A DNA stretch of 27,565 nt. Origin: a virus. Where the stretch lies: positions 1 to 27,565 of the IMG/VR virus record IMGVR_UViG_3300018892_000011. One strand, written 5' to 3'. Below the pieces are notes generated by a model. The model was not told the origin of the DNA. It searched no databases and saw nothing but the letters and a program-made list of their open reading frames with translations. Below, one piece after another: positions 20,490 to 27,517 of this stretch. The first letter of the stretch is position 1. Every line of letters begins with the position of its first letter. The position numbers and the translations under genes are program-made.

Positions 20490-21698
20490 TTATTTGGATT
20501 TGCGGTTTGCATCTACTTTATCTTTTACAGCTTTTTTACTATTGTTATAAATATTTTGTGCATTAACTAGTTTCTTTTTGGCAGATTTTAATGCTGCTTC
20601 TTTTTTGTCTTCTGGGATATTGGTGTTACTAGCTGCCTTATCGTATTTAGCTTTGATTTCTTTTAGATTCTTACCACTTTGCTTTATTTGCTGTATTTCA
20701 TTTGCTAAAGGTTTTTCACTATTTACAGTTACTGTGGGTTTAGGTTTTACTGTAATTAGTTTAGGTGCTACGTAATCTTTAGGAATAACAAAATCTTTAA
20801 CTAATTTATTACTTTCGTCATTGGATAAGTAGTGGTAAGCTCCGTGGTCAGACATATATCTATCCACAAATTTACCGGGTTTCTTTTTATTATTTTTATT
20901 AATAATTACAGCACCTGGAAACTTAAATGGTCCTGCTTGCCAATCGTTTTTATCTAGTATGTGTAGCGAATTTTTAGCTGGTGGTAAAATACCATGGCTA
21001 TTTGCCCCATAAGTTACTTGTTTTAATTTGTTAGTGTCTACACCCATTTGTTTTAGGATATGCATAGCTTCATTAGTTACGTATCCCCCAGAACTGTGTC
21101 CATGCAAAGTTTGTATTTTATCAGGATACATATCCATATTGGCTTTGACAGTTGCCGCTAATTCTCTAGCTGTTGGATTATAGCCTTTTAAAATGCCTTT
21201 TTTAGCCGCAGTTGTTGTTAAGTCAAATAGTTGTCTAGCACTATTTCCAGGTGGAGTATCTGGAAGGTCATTCATACTTCGAGTATCAACAGCTATAGTA
21301 TGTCCCTTTACTTTACTGTGAATGTATTTAGAAAGCTGACTACTACTTTTTGCTTCTGCACCATAATTAAGCCCAGCAACCGCATAATTTATATTCGGAC
21401 GATTAAGCTCTGCTGTAGATAATTGAGCAGGTTTTATTTTTTTAGATAATTCTAAAGCTTCTTTGGCAGATATTTTTATATTTAAGTTATATCTTGCCTT
21501 TAAAATCCCGTAAGTACCTAATCCTAAACCAAGTAAGGCTGCACTACCTATACCTGCAACTTGGGCATTGCTAATTAATTTCTTATCTTTTCCTTTACGA
21601 ATATGTGCTTTAACAACCTTTCCTTTGCGTATACTTGATTTAACTTTTATTTCTCTCGCGAAATTGGTGTTTATATCTGAAATAAATAATGTTTTCAT
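20490..21698 (-). CDS. leader-bearing alpha/beta-hydrolase-like (lipase/esterase) virion protein
   Basis: 402 residues. The leader MKTLFISDINTNFAREIKVK (junction F13-A14) runs into SSIRKGKVVKAHIRKGKDKK (21-40). A Gly/Ala/Leu hydrophobic segment at about 46-65 could cross a membrane. Then a hydrolase-like domain, about 100-310: TIAVDTRSM, and LHGHSSGGYVT at 198-208, which is a classic G-x-S-x-G nucleophile elbow (Ser202). HILDKNDW (about 246-253) and SDHGAYHY (283-290) offer acid and His candidates in the right order. The C-terminus (about 330-402) is a Lys-rich coiled coil. It overlaps the 133-residue gene by 4 bp. Possible role: an ejected lipase/esterase. The triad is inferred. Confidence 0.65.
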   Translation of the reverse strand: MKTLFISDINTNFAREIKVKSSIRKGKVVKAHIRKGKDKKLISNAQVAGIGSAALLGLGLGTYGILKARYNLNIKISAKEALELSKKIKPAQLSTAELNRPNINYAVAGLNYGAEAKSSSQLSKYIHSKVKGHTIAVDTRSMNDLPDTPPGNSARQLFDLTTTAAKKGILKGYNPTARELAATVKANMDMYPDKIQTLHGHSSGGYVTNEAMHILKQMGVDTNKLKQVTYGANSHGILPPAKNSLHILDKNDWQAGPFKFPGAVIINKNNKKKPGKFVDRYMSDHGAYHYLSNDESNKLVKDFVIPKDYVAPKLITVKPKPTVTVNSEKPLANEIQQIKQSGKNLKEIKAKYDKAASNTNIPEDKKEAALKSAKKKLVNAQNIYNNSKKAVKDKVDANRKSK

Positions 21699-22096
21699 TC
21701 TGTTTTTTTCTTATCTAAATGCTTAGATATTAAGTTGTATGCTCCGTAACCTGCCCCAGATAATACTGCACTAGTTAATGCACTTTTTCCCGCTCTACCG
21801 CTTAACTTCTTGATGTAAATTTGTTTTAATTTGGCTTTACTTGGATAAATTATATTTGCGTGAGGATTTCCTGACTTAATAGCTTTTTTAAAATTATCTT
21901 CATTATTAGCTAAGACTAAATTAAATCCTTTTCTCATTTTTAAATGTGCAACCAAAGCACCTCTAGTTCCACCTGCAACTGCACTACCCGCCAACACTGA
22001 ACTTAACCCGATTCTTTTTTTACGAGGGGTTTTGTCTTTGCTTCCTTTAGGTCTGGAAAATAATATATCTATGTCCGAAATAAACAGTGTTTTCAT
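21695..22096 (-). CDS. leader-bearing basic protein with AT-hook-like patch (putative internal head protein)
   Basis: 133 residues. Leader MKTLFISDIDILFSRPKGSK then DKTPRKKR (to residue 28). RPKGSKDK with flanking Arg/Lys is the best AT-hook-like match of the family. A short Gly/Ala-rich hydrophobic segment (about 31-50) follows, then a soluble mixed region and a second hydrophobic stretch (SALTSAVLSGAGYGAYNLI, about 106-124). The processing junction is F13-S14. It overlaps both neighbours by 4 bp (ATGA), so it is translated in one polycistron with the two-unit protein and the hydrolase. Confidence 0.7.
   Translation of the reverse strand: MKTLFISDIDILFSRPKGSKDKTPRKKRIGLSSVLAGSAVAGGTRGALVAHLKMRKGFNLVLANNEDNFKKAIKSGNPHANIIYPSKAKLKQIYIKKLSGRAGKSALTSAVLSGAGYGAYNLISKHLDKKKTE
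22073..22084 (+). repeat. dispersed repeat copy, forward
   Basis: GTCCGAAATAAA; the minus strand encodes LFISD of the 133-residue protein. Confidence 0.55.
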
Positions 22097-23709
22097 TTAA
22101 TTTTTCTGCTGCGACGATTATTTATTACTTTCCTAACACTGTTAACAGTGCCTATTCCTACGGTTGTGCCAATTAACCCTGCTAAACCTATTGCGGTAAC
22201 TTTATTGCTTATTTTCGGTATCTTACCTATATTCTTAATATATTTATTAGCAGCTTGTTGTTCTAACTTAACAGCAACTTTTGCACGTCTACCTTGTGTG
22301 CTAGCAACTTCATTTACTTTGTTTTGCAATAATACTTTTTTTACATCATCAGTTAAAGTGTTTTGTGTATCTCGGATAGCTAAACTACTTATTTTACTAT
22401 TTGGTTTAATTGTCCCTGGATCAATTACATCTGTAATATTTTTTGCACTATCTAATTTACGTTTGTATTCATTTAATTGTTGTAATCCTTTGTTTTTGTA
22501 GTTATCTTTAATCGCATTAGCTTTATTGCTTACTACAGTAGGTTCATTAAAGTAATTTTTTTGTTGTCTTAAAGAATCTGTGTAAGGTTTATTAGCCAGC
22601 TCTGTAGTTGTATTTAAATAAGACTTTATTCCTTTATAAGCTAATCCTGTTCCTATAGTTGCAGCACCTACATCTATTACTCCGTTTACTCTAGAACGTT
22701 GATCTCTGTCATATCCTTTAACTATTTTTCCTTTACGAATAGAAGATTTAACAGTAACACGCTTTGTACTAAATTCTGCTAAATGATTGGGGATGGTTAC
22801 TTTATTAAATTTTCTTTCTAACTTATATTTTTTGTTATTATCTTTTGTTTTTAAGTAAGTTTTAATAGCACTGTATGTTCCTAACCCAACAGCTCCCACA
22901 ACAGCTGCTTTACGTGCTTTGATTGCTACTTTTGCTAAATACTTATTAGTAAATCTTTTATTTAGATTTTGAGGAGATATTTGATTTACTTCCCCCAACT
23001 TTAGCTTATTTTGGCTAACATAATTTTCGATATTGTCTGTGGTATTCCATATTTTATCTGCTTTAGGGGTTTGCTTTGTGGCTTCCCACACCTTTATACC
23101 TTTTTTATTAAAATTATCATCTAATTCTCCACCCATTTTTGAATAGAGCTTATTATCCATTTTGGATAAATCAGGTGCTGTAACAGTGGTAGCTCTGTAC
23201 CTGTTACCTGCTGAAGGTTCAAAATTTACTATTTTCTTTTTATCCCCTCCACCTACTAAGCTTCTTAAATAACCTCCTGATTTTTTATCCGACAAAGTTA
23301 AAGATATTCCCCCAGCTATAGTACCTCCCAAGATAGCTTGATTGATTCCACTTTTAGCTGCTTGTTGTATAGGGTCTTTAAATCCTTGAGCTTTAATCTG
23401 CGTATATTGTATTTTGTTTAATTGTTGTTTTTGTTGTTTCTTTTGTTCTTTATCTAAAAATAAAGTACTGGATAATTTGTTTGCAGCAACAGTCCCTGCA
23501 ATAGTACCACCTATAGTGCCCATTAGTCCGCCAATTAATGGGTGACTAGCCCCTAATTTGCTACCCGCTACAAAACCACCAGCAGCTCCAGCTAATGTAG
23601 ACAAACCTACTAAACTAGCTCTAGTATTTTTACCTTTACTACGGTTGTAACCCTTAACAATTTTTCCCTTACGTACTGAAGCTTTTACTTTTATTGTTTT
23701 ATCTGCCAT
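22093..23709 (-). CDS. two-unit basic Gly/Ala-rich virion protein
   Basis: 538 residues built as two units. Unit one starts IKVKASVRKGKIVKGYNRSK (6-25), followed by Gly/Ala hydrophobic segments (about 33-80 and 121-140) and a soluble region to about 300. Unit two starts after LAEFS (310-314) with TVKSSIRKGKIVKGYDR (319-335), then GAATIGTGLAYKG and a helical region ending in a third hydrophobic stretch near 510-525. The second unit begins exactly like the hydrolase protein after its FA junction, which suggests a polyprotein cut at LAEFS. No leader on unit one. It overlaps its neighbours by 11 and 4 bp. Probably a packaged or pilot-like protein; no catalytic motif seen. Confidence 0.65.
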   Translation of the reverse strand: MADKTIKVKASVRKGKIVKGYNRSKGKNTRASLVGLSTLAGAAGGFVAGSKLGASHPLIGGLMGTIGGTIAGTVAANKLSSTLFLDKEQKKQQKQQLNKIQYTQIKAQGFKDPIQQAAKSGINQAILGGTIAGGISLTLSDKKSGGYLRSLVGGGDKKKIVNFEPSAGNRYRATTVTAPDLSKMDNKLYSKMGGELDDNFNKKGIKVWEATKQTPKADKIWNTTDNIENYVSQNKLKLGEVNQISPQNLNKRFTNKYLAKVAIKARKAAVVGAVGLGTYSAIKTYLKTKDNNKKYKLERKFNKVTIPNHLAEFSTKRVTVKSSIRKGKIVKGYDRDQRSRVNGVIDVGAATIGTGLAYKGIKSYLNTTTELANKPYTDSLRQQKNYFNEPTVVSNKANAIKDNYKNKGLQQLNEYKRKLDSAKNITDVIDPGTIKPNSKISSLAIRDTQNTLTDDVKKVLLQNKVNEVASTQGRRAKVAVKLEQQAANKYIKNIGKIPKISNKVTAIGLAGLIGTTVGIGTVNSVRKVINNRRSRKIK

Positions 23710-26700
23710 TTACCGTAATCCTTTTCTTAGGTTGTTTTATTTGAATTAATTCTGTATTAAAAACACTTTTAAAATAAGCATTATCTATTTGTTGTTTTTG
23801 TGTGTTCAGTTCATTAATTAAATTACTAATTTCATTGTACCTAGGGTTAGTAGGATTTAAGCTTTGTTGCTCATACACCAAACTACCCATCTGCCGTGTA
23901 ATATTGTTTAACAGTGCTTCTTTATTTAATTGTCTTGGATTAATACCTGTTTGATCTTTTGCTTTAGGGCTATTCTCTTTTAACTGTTTTAGTTGTACTT
24001 GCAAATTATTACTTTCTACTTCTAATTGCGACAATCTATCGAGCTTCTCTTTTACTACTTGAGCTATTTGCTGATTACTATTACTTACAACACCATTCAC
24101 ATTTATAGTTGGACTATTAGCTGCACGGTTTAGTAGTTCCATATCTAAATTAAAACTATCTGTACTACTACGCACTAAATTTAGTTGCTCTACTGCATTT
24201 TCTAAGTCTGTCAAACTTTTGTTGTAATCTCTGGGGTTAGTAGCCGTCTGATTTACTACTCTTTGACGTACTACATTTATATATTCTTCTGCTATAGATA
24301 AATTAGTTTCTAAGGTACTACGACCTAAGTTATCTGTAAGTATTTCATTTAGATAGTTCAATTCTTTTGATTTATTCTGAAGATACAACTGTGACATACT
24401 AGTGTCATTTATTAAACTGTTTTTAGTATTTAATAAAGTATCTTTAAATTCATTACGTTGTTGTTGTGTATTATTTATGTTGTTATAAAGTCTATTACTT
24501 TGATCATTAAGTACTTTAACAGAATTAGTATTATTAACTAAATCATCTGCATTTACTAAACCCGGTGACAAAGCATCTACAGCTCTGTATCTTTGCATTG
24601 TTTGTTTGGTTTCTTCTAATGCATTATTTGCACTGGTATATGCATTAACTAATTTAATTTGACTAATATCTAAACTGTTAATAGTTTTGTTTAAATCACT
24701 AATGTATTTACTGTATTGATTTAATAGTTGGTTTTGTAATTGCACATTACCTTCTGCCGCTTGAAACCTTTCCTTGAATAATGCTCTTTTATTTTCGGAC
24801 TCCCTGATTAACTGTTGTGCTTTGTTTATAGTCTGAATGTCATTTCCTAATGCACGTTGTCCTTCAGTTAATACACGATTATTACGACCTTTAATTGTTT
24901 GCCCAATACTATATTTTGACTTAGCATTAACAATAGGTTTTTCTAAATCTTCTATTACACGATTAGCGGTTAGTATATCTTCTTCATTAGATAAACGTAT
25001 AGGTTGTGAAGTGGGACTTGGAGCTTGTAGTTGTATATTTAAGTTTTCTTTATGTTTAACAGTCAATACATTATAAAGATTTTGGGTAGGAACAGTAAGT
25101 TCTTGTAGTACAGATCTAGGAACATCTTCTAGTAAGTCATTTAAAGCTGCTCTAGCTACACTAGGTCGAGTACGATTAAACATTCTATTTAGTAAACCAA
25201 TACTAGCTAACGCCACACCTCCCAGAATTGCTGCACTAGCCAATTGTCCACCTGATAATAAACCTTTATTTCTTTTACCTTCAACAGGTTCGAGATAACA
25301 ATTACAGTTAGGGTGAATTGGTGGAGGTATCATCCGGTCAGTCCGAAATAATAAGGTATCATACACCCCTTGACCATATCCTGTATCCCTATCTGCCATA
25401 CCCACACACATTTCACACACCACTCCTTGCCCACTGTATGGCTTCTTAGTTTGTCTTTCCATACGTAAGTGTTCAACGCTAACTACCCAACGCACTAGTT
25501 CTATGCCGTCTGCTTCGTAGTGTGCAAAGCGTCCATAGTTGTAAGCTGCTGACAACTCTGTTAATGCTGTACGTTTTATGCGCGGCAAAACAGATTTCTT
25601 TTTAGATAGTTGTTCTAGATCTCTTTGGCTTATTTTGTTGCTGGTAAGACCTAATCGTCTTGCTTGGTCTTGACTTAATGTAATACCTTGAGACAAATCT
25701 CTGTCTAGTTTTTCTTGCAACGCACGTTTTTCTCGCGGGTTAAAAGTATTATTAATAATCTCTTGCTGGGCTTGTATTTCTTTTTTAGTTAACAGACTAT
25801 CTTTCTTTTCTTTAATAATCTTCCTTGCTTCAGCACCATAGTCTGGATACAGTGGACTTAAAGCTTGTAACAAATTACGCTCTCTCTTCTGCTCAGTACT
25901 CGATAAATAGGTGGCAATTTTATTTTTAGTATTTCCAATTAAACTTTGTATATTTTGTTTAGTTGATTCACTAACATCGTCACTTAGTTTTTTTGCAATA
26001 TATTCATACCTTTTATCTAAGTATTTACCAAACTCAGTTTCATCTTTTAAACTAATTGGCTGCTTCAATTGATTGCTAACATCTCTGTTACGTTGCGATT
26101 CTAGTATCCTACGATTACGAATATCTTTTGTAACTTGGGATGCCAAAGATTTATTACTTTCTAATGGCACAAGTAATTGTTGTTGACGTTCTAATTCTTT
26201 ATTACTTTGTCTTTCATTTCTTTGTAATTGTTGACGCTGTTTTTTGTCTCTCCTTAGTTGTTGTATTTCTTCTTGACTAAGTACAGTTGGTTGTTGTGTA
26301 TTAGTAAGCGGTTGATTATTAGCAACTTTGGTCAATTGATAACGTGCAAATTCTTCTTGTTGTTTAAGTGCTTCCGATTGTTTATTTAATGACACTTTCT
26401 CAGCATTTAATTCAGTTAATCTACTAGATAAAGTATTTCTAATAGTTTCTTGTTCTTCAGGACTAAAATTTCTTTCACGATTAATATTGTTTTTAGCGTA
26501 TTTAGCAGGGTTGTTTATACCTTGTTGTAATTTAGAAATACTACTATCTAAGTCTTCTTGTTTTCTGCCAACTTCTTGTTGTTGTTTTATTGCATTTTCA
26601 ATTTGTTTACTTAAACGCCCAATTAAACCATCGTTCTTTTGTGTAGCGAAAGTAGCTAAACTTAGTTGTTCATTAAACCGTTTAACTTTGTTTTTCTTGT

Positions 26701-26986
26701 AGATAGATAAAATATCTTCTCTACCATGATCACTACCTACACTCCAAGCTTCGCGCCAAAGCTGACTAATGTGGTTATATATTAGTGGCTTTAATTTTTT
26801 ACTATCTAAACCACTAATAGCATCGTCCCAAGTCTTATTACTGTTACTAGTAACGTGGTGTAGTAACAGTTTATTTATTTGATTAACGATACTACTAGTA
26901 AAAATATCTGTAACTTCGTCTAATTCTTTTAATATATTTTTAGTCTTAGTAACTGGATTTAAGTTCTCTAAATTATAAACAGGCAT
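23699..26986 (-). CDS. minor head protein (SPP1 gp7 / MuF-like) with long helical extensions
   Basis: 1095 residues. The MuF core lies at about 471-563: RTALTELSAAYNYGRF, W500-VVSVEHLRMERQT, GVVCEMC (C524, C527) and PPPIHPNCNC (His558, C561, C563). This is the signature of head morphogenesis proteins located near the portal. The N-terminal 470 residues are long Gln/Arg/Glu-rich helices with a LATFATQ junction at 110-116. After the core, a hydrophobic segment (576-600) precedes another 490 residues of coiled coil, far longer than usual for the family. It overlaps the next gene by 11 bp. Repeat copies lie at 24789 and 25340, the latter coding for LLFRTD inside the core. Portal and terminase are not in the window. 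Confidence 0.85.
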   Translation of the reverse strand: MPVYNLENLNPVTKTKNILKELDEVTDIFTSSIVNQINKLLLHHVTSNSNKTWDDAISGLDSKKLKPLIYNHISQLWREAWSVGSDHGREDILSIYKKNKVKRFNEQLSLATFATQKNDGLIGRLSKQIENAIKQQQEVGRKQEDLDSSISKLQQGINNPAKYAKNNINRERNFSPEEQETIRNTLSSRLTELNAEKVSLNKQSEALKQQEEFARYQLTKVANNQPLTNTQQPTVLSQEEIQQLRRDKKQRQQLQRNERQSNKELERQQQLLVPLESNKSLASQVTKDIRNRRILESQRNRDVSNQLKQPISLKDETEFGKYLDKRYEYIAKKLSDDVSESTKQNIQSLIGNTKNKIATYLSSTEQKRERNLLQALSPLYPDYGAEARKIIKEKKDSLLTKKEIQAQQEIINNTFNPREKRALQEKLDRDLSQGITLSQDQARRLGLTSNKISQRDLEQLSKKKSVLPRIKRTALTELSAAYNYGRFAHYEADGIELVRWVVSVEHLRMERQTKKPYSGQGVVCEMCVGMADRDTGYGQGVYDTLLFRTDRMIPPPIHPNCNCYLEPVEGKRNKGLLSGGQLASAAILGGVALASIGLLNRMFNRTRPSVARAALNDLLEDVPRSVLQELTVPTQNLYNVLTVKHKENLNIQLQAPSPTSQPIRLSNEEDILTANRVIEDLEKPIVNAKSKYSIGQTIKGRNNRVLTEGQRALGNDIQTINKAQQLIRESENKRALFKERFQAAEGNVQLQNQLLNQYSKYISDLNKTINSLDISQIKLVNAYTSANNALEETKQTMQRYRAVDALSPGLVNADDLVNNTNSVKVLNDQSNRLYNNINNTQQQRNEFKDTLLNTKNSLINDTSMSQLYLQNKSKELNYLNEILTDNLGRSTLETNLSIAEEYINVVRQRVVNQTATNPRDYNKSLTDLENAVEQLNLVRSSTDSFNLDMELLNRAANSPTINVNGVVSNSNQQIAQVVKEKLDRLSQLEVESNNLQVQLKQLKENSPKAKDQTGINPRQLNKEALLNNITRQMGSLVYEQQSLNPTNPRYNEISNLINELNTQKQQIDNAYFKSVFNTELIQIKQPKKRITVNGR
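24789..24801 (-). repeat. dispersed repeat copy, reverse (AAAA variant)
   Basis: TTATTTTCGGACT in the minor head gene; the minus strand reads R-E-S-E-N-K. Confidence 0.6.
25340..25356 (+). repeat. dispersed repeat copy, forward, within the MuF core
   Basis: AGTCCGAAATAATAAGG, a full-length match; the minus strand encodes LLFRTD immediately before the conserved PPPIHPNC. Confidence 0.7.
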
Positions 26987-27036
26987 AAATAATAAACACT
27001 AGTATATTTACTAATACTAAATCATTTGTATTTACC

Positions 27037-27045
27037 TGTTATAAT
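27037..27045 (+). promoter_or_regulatory. extended -10 promoter of the HU-like gene
   Basis: TGTTATAAT, a perfect TGn extended -10, 37 bases before the ATG at 27083; identical nine bases precede the GIY-YIG gene. AGGGCG at 27070-27075 is the ribosome-binding site. Confidence 0.65.
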
Positions 27046-27082
27046 TACGACTATCCCAGATTACTATTTAGGGCGATGACCA

Positions 27083-27430
27083 ATGAACATTAACTCAAAG
27101 ACAATTGACGATTTAGTATGTATGTTGCAAGAAAAAACATACCGCGAGTATGGAGAAAAAATTGCACGGCACAAGATTAAGTTTATTTTGAATTCTTTTT
27201 TAGATATGATTCATACCACTGTGGCTAGTGGTGAACGTGTAAGTATATGGGGGCACGGTACTTACGATAGCTATACGTTTAAAGAACGCAATGGTAAAGA
27301 CCCTATCAAGAATCAAAGTTACTATATTCCTAGTCACCAAGTTCCCACATTTCGTAGTGGAGAAAAGTTTAAACAACTAGTAGAAAAAGGAGGTGTTAGA
27401 CAAGAAAATAAAGATATATTGGTTGATTAG
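27083..27430 (+). CDS. HU/IHF-like nucleoid DNA-binding protein
   Basis: 115 residues, close to the usual 90-110 of HU/IHF proteins. An N-terminal helical region (KTIDDLVCMLQEKTYREYGE, then KIKFILNSFLDMIHTTVASG) leads to GERVSIWGHGTYDSYTFKER, equivalent to the GExVxIxGFGTF strand pair. The arm contains NGKDPIKNQSYYIPSHQVPT (with Pro for DNA intercalation) and FRSGEKFKQLVE closes the fold. It would bend or coat DNA during replication or packaging. It is on the plus strand with its own promoter, divergent from the minor head gene, and is followed by a hairpin built from two inverted copies of the dispersed repeat. Strong call. Confidence 0.85.
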   Translation: MNINSKTIDDLVCMLQEKTYREYGEKIARHKIKFILNSFLDMIHTTVASGERVSIWGHGTYDSYTFKERNGKDPIKNQSYYIPSHQVPTFRSGEKFKQLVEKGGVRQENKDILVD

Positions 27431-27450
27431 GAAAAACTGAATATAGTTAG

Positions 27451-27517
27451 AGTCCGAAAATATAAGGGGTAACAGTTTAATTGGTAGCTAAACCCTTATT
27501 ATTTCGGACTATTTTTT
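27451..27517 (+). terminator. hairpin of two inverted dispersed repeats followed by a T-tract
   Basis: AGTCCGAAAATATAAGGGGT (27451-27470) pairs imperfectly with AACCCTTATTATTTCGGACT (27491-27510): 9 bp, two mismatches, 7 bp, then a 20-base loop. ATTTTTT follows on the plus strand, so it can end the HU transcript. It also spans the stop codon of the convergent partial gene. Confidence 0.65.

Noticed and set aside
1558-27510. Dispersed repeat as a phage-specific promoter
   Set aside because: Copies occur inside genes, after stops and in both orientations with no constant distance to starts; a promoter role would not explain that.
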